The notes beneath the pieces are model-generated. The model worked only from the letters and a program-made list of their open reading frames with translations. It was not told the origin of the DNA and made no database searches. DNA of 64,000 nucleotides from the NCBI GenBank assembly GCA_025463765.1, contig JAODBC010000019.1, positions 78,263-142,262 of the forward strand. Direction: 5' to 3'. Source of the stretch: Subtercola sp. GTDB lineage: Bacteria > Actinomycetota > Actinomycetes > Actinomycetales > Microbacteriaceae. The translations under genes were made by a program, and so were the position numbers. Positions 40,410 to 52,506 of the stretch are shown one piece after another (position 1 is the stretch's first letter; the number at the start of each line of letters is the position of its first letter).

Positions 40410-41306
40410 ATGACCACCCCGCCGCCCGTCTCGCCCTCGCCCCGGTCGTCGGGAGCATCGTGGTCGCCGGGCGGCCCGGGGCACTCCGCGCCGCAGTCGC
40501 CGCAGTCGCCGCAGCCGCCGCAGCCGCCGCCGCCGCAGTCGCAGCCGCCGCACTCGGGCGCGCAACAGGGCCGGCCCCGCAGGCGCGGGCGTATCATCGC
40601 GATCGTTGTCGGTGCGGTCGTGCTGCTCGCGATCATCCTCGTGGCCGTCGACTTCGGCGTGCGCGCCTACGCCGAGTCGCAGGTGAAGTCGGCCGTGCGG
40701 GAAAACCTGCCCAGCACGGTGACCGGAGACGTCGATGTCAGCATCGGCGGCGGCCCTTTTCTGCTGCAGTACCTGTCGGGAACGTTCAGTGAAGTAACCC
40801 TGACCAGCAAAAACATGCAGGTGAACGGCGTGCCGGTGCAGATCGCCGTGACGGCGAACGACGTGTCGACCGACGCGTCGAAGCCGGTGCCGTCGGCGAC
40901 GGGCAGCATCACTCTCGATGAGGCTGCCGTGAATTCCTTCCTCAGTGTGAAGGGATCAAACCAGATCACCTTGGCGAACGGAACCGTCGGGTACTCGGGT
41001 TCGACGCAGGTATTCGGGCTCACCCTGGGTTACGACGTCACGGCGACAGCCACACCGCAGGGCCCAGATGTTCTGCTCACGCCGACCGGAGCGCAGCTGA
41101 AGGCAGGCTCGTCGTCGATCGACGTGGGTGGAGCGTTGAAGGCCGTGGTCTCCCAGCCGATCTCGATCTGCGTGGCGCGGTACCTGCCCGAAGGCGTGCA
41201 GATCACCTCGATCACGCCGACGCCGGGCAGCGTGACGGTGACTGCCGAGGCGACGAACCTTACGCTGACCGAGGACGCCCTGAAGACCACCGGCAGCTGC
41301 GACTGA
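40410..41306 (+). CDS. DUF2993 (LmeA-like) lipid-binding protein, proline-rich N-terminus
   Basis: A 298-residue paralogue of the preceding gene. The cytoplasmic N-terminus is rich in Pro, Gln and Ser (SPQPPQPPPPQSQPPHSG), followed by an arginine cluster and one membrane segment (IIAIVVGAVVLLAIILVAVD). The DUF2993 domain then reads VDVSIGGGPFLLQYLSGTFS, ending YLPEGVQITSITPTPGSVTV. The domain would face outward and bind lipid. ATG 40410 is chosen; ATG 40398 is equally possible, and neither has a clear ribosome binding site. Confidence 0.75.
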   Translation: MTTPPPVSPSPRSSGASWSPGGPGHSAPQSPQSPQPPQPPPPQSQPPHSGAQQGRPRRRGRIIAIVVGAVVLLAIILVAVDFGVRAYAESQVKSAVRENLPSTVTGDVDVSIGGGPFLLQYLSGTFSEVTLTSKNMQVNGVPVQIAVTANDVSTDASKPVPSATGSITLDEAAVNSFLSVKGSNQITLANGTVGYSGSTQVFGLTLGYDVTATATPQGPDVLLTPTGAQLKAGSSSIDVGGALKAVVSQPISICVARYLPEGVQITSITPTPGSVTVTAEATNLTLTEDALKTTGSCD

Positions 41307-41369
41307 CGCCGCGCCTCCGCGGCGGTCGCTTTGCTCCGCAGATGTCGCTCTCGGCAAGGCCGCCCCGCG

Positions 41370-41768
41370 CTACTGCTTGGGGTGGTCGTCGACTTTCGTG
41401 TCGATGTGAAAGTCGGTGCCGTGCACGTTGCTGATGGTGGTGGTGGAGTCGTAGTGCACGTCGGGGCTGTCGGTGGCGCTGAAGTCGCAGTGCACGACGG
41501 CACCCTCGACGATGTCGATCTGTGCGGTGCCGCAGTCGACGATGGGAGTCACGTTGAGCTGTTTCTGAAACTGTTCGCTGACCTGTTTTGCGAAGTCGGT
41601 GGGCGACATGGTGACGTTCGAGTTGAACGAACAGCCGGCGAGGGCGACCGCGGCGAGCATGACGCCGGCGACCGATGCGGACAGGCGCGCGGTGCGCGAC
41701 GATCGGTACACGGATCGCCTGGCAGGGGAGTCGAAGGGTGTGAGTTTTAACATGATTAATGCTCGCAT
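41370..41768 (-). CDS. DUF4333 lipoprotein
   Basis: A 132-residue exported lipoprotein. The hydrophobic signal ends in the lipobox VALAGC (residues about 41-46). The mature part has the DUF4333 pattern: a conserved cysteine pair (IVDCGTAQIDIVEG, VVHCDFSATDS) and FHIDTKVDD at the end. DUF4333 domains are small extracytoplasmic modules of unknown function, common in actinobacteria. A start five codons later (41753) would give a shorter, more usual signal. It is convergent with the LmeA-like pair. Confidence 0.75.
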   Translation of the reverse strand: MRALIMLKLTPFDSPARRSVYRSSRTARLSASVAGVMLAAVALAGCSFNSNVTMSPTDFAKQVSEQFQKQLNVTPIVDCGTAQIDIVEGAVVHCDFSATDSPDVHYDSTTTISNVHGTDFHIDTKVDDHPKQ

Positions 41769-42000
41769 AAAACGGAGCTTTGCTCAAGCCCGCTATGCCG
41801 AATATACCGTGACGCGAAAAACCAGCGCTCGGTGATCTCCGATAGGATTTTCTCGACCCCTCAAGCTCCGCAAAAAGCACCATCGGGCGCCGGGGTCGAC
41901 GGCTTCAGGGACCAATCCGGGTTCGCTCGCCCGCTCCTGTCGCGCACCCCGCTCGTCGTAAGGCTTGCCGGGCGCCCCGTTACATTCGCCGAAGGTTTTG

Positions 42001-43419
42001 ATGACTGCCAACCCGCTTGCTCCGCCGTGGCTCGCCGTGCCCGACGACGCAAACGACCTGCCGCGCGCCGTCTGGCCCACCACCTCGGCTCGAACGGATT
42101 CCGGCGAGCTCACCCTCGGCGGCGTCTCCGCCTCCGAGCTGCTGGCCCGGTTCGGCAGCCCGCTCTACGTCGTCGACGAGGTGGATGCCCGGGGCCGGGC
42201 TCGCACCGTACGCGAGGCGTTCGAGCGAGCATCCACCCGCATCGGCACCGACGTCACCGTTTACTACGCAGGCAAGGCCTTCTTGTGCGCTGCAGTGGCC
42301 GAATGGATGACCGCTGAAGGCCTCTCGATCGATGTCTGCAGCGCAGGGGAGTTCGCGGTCGCGCGAGCATCGGGAGTCGACCCCGCGCGAATCGGGTATC
42401 ACGGTAACAACAAGTCGCTCGCCGAGATCGACTCCGCGGTTGAGAACGGCGTCGGAGCCATCGTGATCGACAGCGCCATCGAGGTCGAGCGGGTCGCCGC
42501 GGCGGCAGTGCGGCACGGAGTCGTGCAGGCGGTCAGGCTGCGCGTGAACAGCGGCGTGCACGCGCACACCCACGATTTTCTGGCCACCGCGCACGAAGAC
42601 CAGAAGTTCGGCGTCACTCTCGATGACGCCCCGACGCTGGTCGCGAGCATCCGGTCGTACCCTTCGCTTCGTTTTCTCGGGCTGCACTGCCACATCGGCT
42701 CCCAGATCTTCGGGGCCGACGGCTTCTCGGAGTCGGCCGCGCGTCTGCTCGGCCTGCATGCGACGCTGCTCGAGGGCGGCGACATTCCCGAACTCAATCT
42801 CGGCGGCGGCTTCGGCATCGCCTATACGACCGCCGACGACCCGACCTCGATCGATCTGTTGGCCGACCAGATCGCCGACATCGTCGCGGCCGAATGCGCG
42901 CGCCTGGCCATCGCGGTGCCCCGCCTGGCCTTCGAGCCGGGGCGCCTCATCATCGGGCCGAGCGGCGTGACCCTCTACACCGTCGGCACGATCAAGCCGG
43001 TGTCGGTCGGCGATGCCGTGCGAACCTACGTCAGTGTCGACGGCGGAATGAGCGACAACGTGCGCCCCGCCCTGTACGGCGCCGACTACTCGGTGCGCCT
43101 CGCGAATCGCGTGTCAGCGGTCGACCCGGCACTCGTCAGAGTGGCCGGCAAGCACTGCGAGAGCGGCGACATCGTGGTGCACGCGGACTACCTGCCCGGC
43201 GACGTGGAGCCCGGCGACCTGCTCGCCGTGCCGGTGACGGGAGCGTACTGCTGGTCGATGTCGAGCAACTACAACTATCTCGGGCGCCCGCCCGTCGTCG
43301 CCGTCGCCGACCGGGAGGCGCGGCTGATCATGCGCGGCGAGACCATCGACGACCTGCTCGCCCGCGACCCGGGAATCGGCCGCGAAACCCGTAAAGCGCC
43401 GCTCGTCGCGTCGCACTGA
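42001..43419 (+). CDS. lysA: Diaminopimelate decarboxylase
   Basis: A 472-residue PLP enzyme of the alanine-racemase-fold decarboxylases. The PLP lysine is in TVYYAGKAFLC, the glycine loop in LNLGGGFGIAYT and the substrate-binding cysteine in GKHCESGDIV. YVSVDGGMSDNVRPALYGADY-type sequence lies near residue 345. It makes L-lysine from meso-diaminopimelate, the last step of lysine synthesis, and also affects the pool of the cell-wall precursor. ATG 42001 fits the family start. It lies 39 bp before hom, so the two are probably one operon. Confidence 0.93.
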   Translation: MTANPLAPPWLAVPDDANDLPRAVWPTTSARTDSGELTLGGVSASELLARFGSPLYVVDEVDARGRARTVREAFERASTRIGTDVTVYYAGKAFLCAAVAEWMTAEGLSIDVCSAGEFAVARASGVDPARIGYHGNNKSLAEIDSAVENGVGAIVIDSAIEVERVAAAAVRHGVVQAVRLRVNSGVHAHTHDFLATAHEDQKFGVTLDDAPTLVASIRSYPSLRFLGLHCHIGSQIFGADGFSESAARLLGLHATLLEGGDIPELNLGGGFGIAYTTADDPTSIDLLADQIADIVAAECARLAIAVPRLAFEPGRLIIGPSGVTLYTVGTIKPVSVGDAVRTYVSVDGGMSDNVRPALYGADYSVRLANRVSAVDPALVRVAGKHCESGDIVVHADYLPGDVEPGDLLAVPVTGAYCWSMSSNYNYLGRPPVVAVADREARLIMRGETIDDLLARDPGIGRETRKAPLVASH

Positions 43420-43458
43420 CCGTCGCCACCACTTTTTCTGCACACCGAAGAAAGCATC

Positions 43459-44799
43459 ATGATCGAATACCGAAACCTCAAGATCGCGCTGCTCGGCGCC
43501 GGCACCGTGGGCGCCCAGGTCGCCCAGTTGCTGCGCGAGCACGGCGATGAGCTCGCCTCCCGCGTCGGCGCGGGGCTCGAGCTCGTCGGAATCGCAGTGC
43601 GCGACGTCGACGCCGTGCGCGACGTCGACCTGCCGCACGAGCTCTACACAACTGACGCCGAGTCGCTCATTCTCTCGGCCGACATCGTGATCGAGCTGAT
43701 GGGCGGCATCGAGCCGGCTCGCACGTACATTCTGCAGGCGCTGCACTCGGGCGCCGATGTGGTGACCGGCAATAAGGCGCTTCTCGCGCTGCACGGCAGC
43801 GAGCTGTTCGAGGCGGCAGACCAAGTCGGCGCGCAGCTTTACTACGAGGCCGCCGCCGGGGGAGCGATTCCCATCATCCGCCCGCTGCGCGACAGCCTCG
43901 CGGGCGACCGGGTCAAGCGCATTCTCGGCATCGTGAACGGCACGACGAACTACATTCTCGACCGAATGGATGTCGACGGCGACACGCTCGACGAAGCGCT
44001 GGCCCGCGCCACCGAACTCGGGTATGCCGAGGCAGACCCGACGGCCGACATCGAAGGGTACGACGCCGCACAGAAGGCGGCCATTCTCGCCCGGCTGGCG
44101 TTCCACTCCGCCGTACCTGTCGAATCGGTGTACCGCGAGGGCATCACCGGCGTCACGGCCGAACTCGTCGACCAGGCGCGCGCCTCGGGGTACGTGGTGA
44201 AGCTGCTGGCGATCTGCGAACGATTCACCGACCCCGAGACGGGAGTGGAGGGAATCGCCGCTCGGGTGCACCCCGCGCTGGTGTCGCGGCTGCATCCTCT
44301 CGCGGCGGTGCACGGGGCGAAGAACGCCGTGTTCGTCGAGGCGGAGGCAGCGGGGGATCTCATGTTCTACGGCGCCGGAGCCGGGGGGCTGGAGACGGCA
44401 TCCGCTGTGCTCGGCGACCTCGTGTCGGCCGCGCGCCGCCATGTCGCTGGTGGCCCGGGCGTGGCGGAATCCGTCGCCGCCCACCTGCCCATTCTCGGCC
44501 TCGGCTCGGTGCGCACCCGCTACCAGATCACCCTCGAAGTCGCCGACGAACCGGGTGTACTGGCGCGCATCGCCGGCCTGTTCAGCGAACACGGGGTCTC
44601 GGTCGAAGCGGTGCAGCAGTCGTCGGGCCGACAGGCGGGCTCGCCCGCGGCCTCGCCGTCGGGTGCCGCGAGCACCGCTACCCTTGTCATTGTCACGCAC
44701 GAGTCGACCGAGGCGGCGCTCAGCGCCACCGTCACGGCGCTCGCCGACCACGCCGCTGTCGCCAGCGTGACGTCTGTTATGAGAGTTGAAGGAGCCTGA
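43459..44799 (+). CDS. hom: Homoserine dehydrogenase
   Basis: A 446-residue enzyme: N-terminal NAD(P)-binding LKIALLGAGTVGAQVAQLL, catalytic domain with ADPTADIEGYDAAQKAAILA, and a C-terminal ACT domain (TLEVADEPGVLARIAGLFSE) for allosteric feedback by threonine. It reduces aspartate semialdehyde to homoserine. A Gly/Ser/Ala-rich insertion (RQAGSPAASPSGAAST) splits the ACT domain, longer than in most relatives. The stop shares one base with the thrC start (TGATG). Confidence 0.93.
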   Translation: MIEYRNLKIALLGAGTVGAQVAQLLREHGDELASRVGAGLELVGIAVRDVDAVRDVDLPHELYTTDAESLILSADIVIELMGGIEPARTYILQALHSGADVVTGNKALLALHGSELFEAADQVGAQLYYEAAAGGAIPIIRPLRDSLAGDRVKRILGIVNGTTNYILDRMDVDGDTLDEALARATELGYAEADPTADIEGYDAAQKAAILARLAFHSAVPVESVYREGITGVTAELVDQARASGYVVKLLAICERFTDPETGVEGIAARVHPALVSRLHPLAAVHGAKNAVFVEAEAAGDLMFYGAGAGGLETASAVLGDLVSAARRHVAGGPGVAESVAAHLPILGLGSVRTRYQITLEVADEPGVLARIAGLFSEHGVSVEAVQQSSGRQAGSPAASPSGAASTATLVIVTHESTEAALSATVTALADHAAVASVTSVMRVEGA

Positions 44800-45920
44800 T
44801 GGCCGCCGAAAGTGCCCGAATCGTGTCGCGACCGATTGTTTCCAGGCAGTGGAGAGGTGTGCTGAACGAGTACGCCGACCGCCTGAACATCAGCGCTGCG
44901 ACGCCCATCATCACGCTCGGCGAGGGTGGTACTCCGCTGATTCCCGCGCCGGCGCTCTCTGCGCGCACGGGCGCGAAGGTGTGGGTGAAGTTCGAGGGCA
45001 TGAACCCCACGGGCTCGTTCAAAGACCGTGGCATGACCATGGCCATTTCGAAGGCCGTCGAGCACGGCGCGAAGGCCGTCATCTGCGCCTCGACCGGCAA
45101 CACGTCGGCCTCGGCCGCCGCGTATGCCGCGCACGCGGGCATCACCGCCGCGGTGCTCGTGCCCGAGGGCAAGATCGCCCTGGGCAAGCTCAGCCAGGCC
45201 ATCGCGCACAACGCCGAGCTGCTGCAGGTGCAGGGCAACTTCGACGACTGCCTCGACATCGCCCGCGAGCTCGCCGACCACTACCCGGTGCACCTGGTGA
45301 ACTCGGTGAACCCCGACCGCATCGAGGGCCAGAAGACGGCCGCGTTCGAGGTCGTCGAGGTGCTGGAAGATGCGCCGGACTTTCACATCGTGCCGGTGGG
45401 CAATGCGGGTAACTACACAGCGTATTTCCGCGGCTACAGCGAAGAGCTCGAGCGCGGCGCCACCACGAAGCTGCCACGTATGTTCGGCTTCCAGGCCAGC
45501 GGCAGCGCTCCGATCGTGCTGGGACACGTCGTGAAGCACCCCGAGACCATCGCCAGCGCCATTCGCATCGGCAACCCCGCGTCGTGGAACCTGGCGACCG
45601 CCGCCCGCGAGGCGAGCGACGGGTACTTCGGCGCCATCGACGACGCGAAGATCCTCGAAGCGCATCGCATTCTCTCGGCCGAGGTCGGCATCTTCGTCGA
45701 GCCCGCCTCGGCGATCAGCGTCGCCGGTCTGCTCGAGCGCGCAGAGGCCGGCCAGATTCCGGCAGGCGCCACCGTCGTGCTCACGGTCACGGGCCACGGC
45801 CTGAAAGACCCCCAGTGGGCGCTGCGCAACGCAGACGGCGGCGACATCACGCCGACGATCGTGCCGATCGACGCGGCCGAGATCGCCGGCGTGCTCGGCC
45901 TCGTCAAGGGTGCCGAGTGA
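44799..45920 (+). CDS. thrC: Threonine synthase
   Basis: A 373-residue PLP enzyme with the lysine in MNPTGSFKDRGMTMAI and the glycine-rich phosphate loop in HIVPVGNAGNYTAY. It converts O-phosphohomoserine to threonine, the final step. Its start overlaps the hom stop by one base, and its stop overlaps the GTG of thrB (GTGA), so hom-thrC-thrB are translated as a coupled set. Confidence 0.94.
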   Translation: MAAESARIVSRPIVSRQWRGVLNEYADRLNISAATPIITLGEGGTPLIPAPALSARTGAKVWVKFEGMNPTGSFKDRGMTMAISKAVEHGAKAVICASTGNTSASAAAYAAHAGITAAVLVPEGKIALGKLSQAIAHNAELLQVQGNFDDCLDIARELADHYPVHLVNSVNPDRIEGQKTAAFEVVEVLEDAPDFHIVPVGNAGNYTAYFRGYSEELERGATTKLPRMFGFQASGSAPIVLGHVVKHPETIASAIRIGNPASWNLATAAREASDGYFGAIDDAKILEAHRILSAEVGIFVEPASAISVAGLLERAEAGQIPAGATVVLTVTGHGLKDPQWALRNADGGDITPTIVPIDAAEIAGVLGLVKGAE

Positions 45921-46912
45921 CGGCCGAACGGGCTGACGCTGCTACCGCGCAGACTGTGACCGAAACCGCCGCCGGGCATCCGCTTGCCACCGGCCTCTCG
46001 GTCAGCGTTCGTGTTCCCGCGACCAGCGCGAACCTCGGCCCGGGTTTCGACACGCTCGGGCTTTCGCTCTCGCTCTACGACGAGCTCACGGTGACCGTGC
46101 GCGACGCGCCCGGTGCGACAGTGGATGTTCGTGGGGTCGGCGCCGGAGAAGTACCCACCGACGAATCCAACTTGGTGGTGCGGTCGATCGCGCACACGTT
46201 CGCTGCGTACGATCAGCCGATGCCGGGCCTCGACCTCATCGCGCGTAACTCGATTCCCCACGGTCGCGGGCTCGGATCATCCGGTGCCGCCATCGTGAGC
46301 GGCATCATGGCCGCGAAAGGCCTGCTCGAAGGCATCGTCGAGATCGACGCGCTCGGGCTGCTCGCCCGCGCGACCGAGCTCGAAGGGCATCCCGACAACG
46401 TGGCGCCCGCGCTCTTCGGCGGGCTCACCATCGCCTGGGTCACCCCAGAAGGTCCGCAGTTCAAGAAGCTGATGGTGCACCGCGGCGTCTCTCCGCTCGT
46501 GCTCGTACCGCAGGCGACCATGTCGACCGCGCTGGCCCGCAGCCTGCAGCCGGCGACCGTGCCGCACGAAGACGCCATCTTCAACGTGTCGCGGTCGACG
46601 CTGCTCATCGCGGCGCTGATTCAGAGCCCCGAGCTGCTGTTCGCGGCCACCGAAGACAAACTGCACCAGAGCTACCGTGCGGCCGCGATGCCCGAGACCG
46701 ACCGGCTCATCGGGCTGCTGCGCGCGCAGGGCTTTCCGGCCGTCGTCTCGGGTGCCGGCCCGAGCATCCTGGTGCTCTGCAGTGACCCCGGTCAGCGATT
46801 GGCGGCCGCCGAGCTGGTGGCTCAACACGCCGATACACCCTGGGATTCGCTAGTACTGGCCGTCGACTTCAAAGGTGCTACAGTGATACCGCACCCGGCC
46901 GAAGCCGCGTAG
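45917..46912 (+). CDS. thrB: Homoserine kinase
   Basis: A 331-residue GHMP kinase. Motif 1 is RVPATSANLGPGFDTLGL and the ATP-binding motif 2 is PHGRGLGSSGAAIVSG; motif 3 is VVSGAGPSILVLC. It phosphorylates homoserine, supplying the substrate of ThrC. GTG 45917 overlaps the thrC stop by 4 bp. The first 30 residues are a polar leader not part of the fold. Confidence 0.94.
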   Translation: MTAERADAATAQTVTETAAGHPLATGLSVSVRVPATSANLGPGFDTLGLSLSLYDELTVTVRDAPGATVDVRGVGAGEVPTDESNLVVRSIAHTFAAYDQPMPGLDLIARNSIPHGRGLGSSGAAIVSGIMAAKGLLEGIVEIDALGLLARATELEGHPDNVAPALFGGLTIAWVTPEGPQFKKLMVHRGVSPLVLVPQATMSTALARSLQPATVPHEDAIFNVSRSTLLIAALIQSPELLFAATEDKLHQSYRAAAMPETDRLIGLLRAQGFPAVVSGAGPSILVLCSDPGQRLAAAELVAQHADTPWDSLVLAVDFKGATVIPHPAEAA

Positions 46913-47072
46913 ATCAAAACGCCGCGAACCACTTGGTTTCCGAACTCCAGTTCGAGTAGCTTCAGTTCTCAAACCGATTCGCCGGTTGCACATCCTCCAC
47001 ATTACCGCTGACGTCTGCAGTGCCGTGGAGCCACGACTCGTGGCCTCCGCCGACGCATCCAGGCGCGTACAG

Positions 47073-47104
47073 CTCTCTTGCCGCAACTCATAAGACGGCA
47101 GAGG
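47073..47104 (+). promoter_or_regulatory. Hairpin partly covering the rho ribosome binding site
   Basis: CTCTTGCCG (47075-47083) can pair with CGGCAGAGG (47096-47104), with one bulged T. The 3' arm runs into GAGGAAGGA, the ribosome binding site of rho. Pairing could lower translation of rho, fitting the known habit of rho genes to autoregulate through their leaders. The role here is inferred. Confidence 0.35.
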
Positions 47105-47118
47105 AAGGAATCACCTTA

Positions 47119-50061
<2,943 letters not shown>

Positions 50062-50067
50062 GCGCAC

Positions 50068-51150
50068 ATGTTCGAATCAGTAGAAACCCTGCTGATCGAG
50101 CATGATGAGCTGCAGGAGCAGCTCGCAGATCCAGCGCTTCACTCGGATCCCGCTCGATCCAAAAAGGTCAACCGTCGTTACGCCGAGCTCAGCCGCATCA
50201 TCGCGGCCTATCGGGAGTGGCAGCAGTTGACCGACGATGTCGCTGCGGCCACCGAGATGGCGGCTGAAGACGCGTCGTTCGCGGCCGAGCTCCCCGGCAT
50301 GACCGAGGAGCTCGAGGCGGCGACCGAAAAGCTGCGCCGCCTGCTCATTCCCCGTGACCCCAACGATGGCCGCGACGTCATCATGGAGATCAAGATGGGG
50401 GAGGGCGGCGCCGAATCCGCTCTCTTCGCTGCAGACCTCTTGCGCATGTACCTGCACTACGCCGAGAGCAAGAAGTGGAAGACCGAGATCATCGAGCAGA
50501 CCTCGAGCGACCTCGGCGGCATCAAGGATGTTCAGCTCGGCATCAAGGGCAAGTCGACCGACCCCGCAGAGGGCGTCTGGGCGCACCTGAAGTACGAGGG
50601 TGGCGTGCACCGCGTGCAACGTGTTCCGGCCACGGAGTCGCAGGGGCGCATCCACACCTCCGCCGCGGGCGTGCTGGTCTTTCCCGAGGTCGATGAGCCC
50701 GAAGAAGTCGAGATCAACCCGAACGACCTCAAGATCGATGTGTACCGTTCGAGCGGCCCGGGCGGCCAGTCGGTGAACACCACCGACTCCGCCGTGCGCA
50801 TCACGCACCTCCCTACGGGAATCGTGGTGGCGATGCAGAACGAGAAGAGCCAGCTGCAGAACCGCGAGGCCGGTATGCGCGTGCTGCGCGCCCGGGTTCT
50901 CGCGAAGCAGCAGGAGGAGATCGATGAGGCGGCTTCGGCGGTTCGCAAGAGCCAGATCCGCACCATGGATCGCTCGGAGCGCATTCGCACCTACAACTTT
51001 CCCGAGAACCGCATCGCCGATCACCGCACCGGATACAAGGCATACAACCTCGACGCCGTCATGAACGGGGCTCTTGAGCCCGTTGTCGAGTCGTGCATCC
51101 AGGCCGACGAAGAGGCGCGCCTCGCCGAACTGGGCAGCACCGCAGAGTGA
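50068..51150 (+). CDS. prfA: Peptide chain release factor 1
   Basis: A 360-residue class I release factor. The stop-codon-reading PAT tripeptide is in [16 protein letters not shown], and the peptidyl-hydrolysis GGQ loop in [20 protein letters not shown], whose glutamine is the target of PrmC. It ends translation at UAA and UAG. It follows rho after 6 bp and precedes prmC, the usual actinobacterial order. Confidence 0.96.
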   Translation: MFESVETLLIEHDELQEQLADPALHSDPARSKKVNRRYAELSRIIAAYREWQQLTDDVAAATEMAAEDASFAAELPGMTEELEAATEKLRRLLIPRDPNDGRDVIMEIKMGEGGAESALFAADLLRMYLHYAESKKWKTEIIEQTSSDLGGIKDVQLGIKGKSTDPAEGVWAHLKYEGGVHRVQRVPATESQGRIHTSAAGVLVFPEVDEPEEVEINPNDLKIDVYRSSGPGGQSVNTTDSAVRITHLPTGIVVAMQNEKSQLQNREAGMRVLRARVLAKQQEEIDEAASAVRKSQIRTMDRSERIRTYNFPENRIADHRTGYKAYNLDAVMNGALEPVVESCIQADEEARLAELGSTAE

Positions 51151-51208
51151 GCGCAGCGACGGTAGCGACGGTAGCGACGGTTCATACGGTTCATACGGTT
51201 CAGACGAT
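51149..51208 (+). repeat. 9-bp tandem repeats between prfA and prmC
   Basis: Directly after the prfA stop come three GACGGTAGC-type units, then three GGTTCATAC-type units, then degenerate copies. Both units are 9 bp. The spacer up to prmC is otherwise unremarkable and shows no terminator, so prmC may still be co-transcribed with prfA. Confidence 0.75.
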
Positions 51209-51309
51209 TCAGGCAGGCGGCACCGCACCGGCCGCGATTGGTGCAGCAGAGTGAGCGTATACGGCCTCGAGCCCGGCAGCGCCGCAACGGCTGCGCCTGG
51301 TCGCGCAGC

Positions 51310-52191
51310 GTGAGCGTGCTCTCTCTCGACCGGCCACCGACTGTGCGCACCGTGCTGCAATACTCGGTCGCGATTCTCGCGCGGGCCGGAGTTCCCACCC
51401 CTGATGTCGACGCCGAGCTGTTGCTCGGGCACGTGCTCGGTGCCAGCCGCGGTCAGGTGCAGGCAATGACCGTCACCGATCGTGCGATCTCGGTCGACGA
51501 AGCTATCACCGTCAGCGAGGCCGTCGAACGCCGGGCCGCCCGCGAGCCGTTGCAGCACATCACGGGTCTCGCGGCGTTCCGCACACTCGAACTCGCCGTC
51601 GGCCCCGGAGTCTTCGTTCCGCGCCCCGAAACCGAATTCGTGGCGGGTCTGGCCATCGACTCACTGCGAGCGGATGCCTCGCCGTCACCCCTCGCTGTCG
51701 ACCTCGGTACCGGCAGCGGAGCCATCGCACTCTCACTCGCCACCGAAGTTCCGCATGCCAGCGTCGTCGCGGTCGAGAACTCGACGGCGGCCTTCATCTG
51801 GGCCAAGCAGAACTTTCGAACAGTGGATGCCCGCAATGCCCGCCTCGTGTTCATCGACCTCGCCGTGGCCCTGCCCGAGCTCGACGGTCTCGTCTCCGTC
51901 GTGGTCTCGAACCCCCCGTACATCCCCTCCGGAGCCATCCCGCGCGACCCCGAGGTGCGCCTCTTCGACCCCGAACACGCCCTCTACGGCGGCGAAGACG
52001 GCCTCGACGTCGTGCGCGACGTCTCCCGTACCGCCCAGCGCCTCACTCGGCCCGGCGGCACCCTCGTCATCGAGCACGGCGAACTGCAGGGAGCGAGCAT
52101 CCGCACCCTCCTCTCTGCCGGCGGCTGGCACGCCGCCGCCACCCACCGCGACCTCACCGGCCGCGACCGCGCCACCACCGCCCTTCGCTGA
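51310..52191 (+). CDS. prmC: Peptide chain release factor N5-glutamine methyltransferase
   Basis: A 293-residue methyltransferase. The N-terminal helical domain contains ERRAAREPLQHITGLAAFRT, the SAM-binding motif I is AVDLGTGSGAIALSLA, and the catalytic motif is VVSNPPYIPSG. It methylates the GGQ glutamine of release factors, and its gene follows prfA as usual. GTG 51310 or 51316 gives the family start; a longer frame from TTG 51238 adds an arginine-rich prefix and is not preferred. Confidence 0.9.
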   Translation: MSVLSLDRPPTVRTVLQYSVAILARAGVPTPDVDAELLLGHVLGASRGQVQAMTVTDRAISVDEAITVSEAVERRAAREPLQHITGLAAFRTLELAVGPGVFVPRPETEFVAGLAIDSLRADASPSPLAVDLGTGSGAIALSLATEVPHASVVAVENSTAAFIWAKQNFRTVDARNARLVFIDLAVALPELDGLVSVVVSNPPYIPSGAIPRDPEVRLFDPEHALYGGEDGLDVVRDVSRTAQRLTRPGGTLVIEHGELQGASIRTLLSAGGWHAAATHRDLTGRDRATTALR

Positions 52192-52208
52192 CCCGCGCTC
52201 CGCCCTCG

Positions 52209-52325
52209 CCACCCTCGCCCTCCCACCCTCGCCCTCCCACCCTCGCCCTCCCACCCTCGCTCTCCCAACCCTCGCCCTCCCACCCTCGCCCTCCCCACCC
52301 TCGCCCTCCCCACCCCGCCTCGCCG
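52209..52325. repeat. 14-bp pyrimidine-rich tandem repeat downstream of prmC
   Basis: About seven copies of CCACCCTCGCCCTC (some 15 bp, with an extra A or C) run from 52209, then decay into further C-rich sequence. The plus strand is nearly free of A and poor in G. The minus strand carries closely spaced GGG runs (GGGTGGGAGGGCGAGGG), a G-quadruplex pattern. It occupies much of the 315-bp gap before the next gene. Confidence 0.9.
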
Positions 52326-52506
52326 TCCCCCGCCCCCTGCCGCCCCGCGCCCCTGCCAGCCCGCGCCGGCGAGAGAGGCCGAGAGAGCGCTGTAGAACAC
52401 CATCTCTCGTCCTTCTGGTCTTCTCTCACAGTTGTGCACAGCGTCAGTTGTGCACAGATCGGGTGGCCGCCCCGCAGAGCATCACGTCGCGGGGCGACGA
52501 TGGAGC

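Noticed and set aside
43114..44751. A 545-codon minus-strand frame antisense to lysA and hom
   Set aside because: It overlaps two enzymes with clear motifs, and its translation is Arg/His/Gly-rich without domains. It is a codon-bias shadow.
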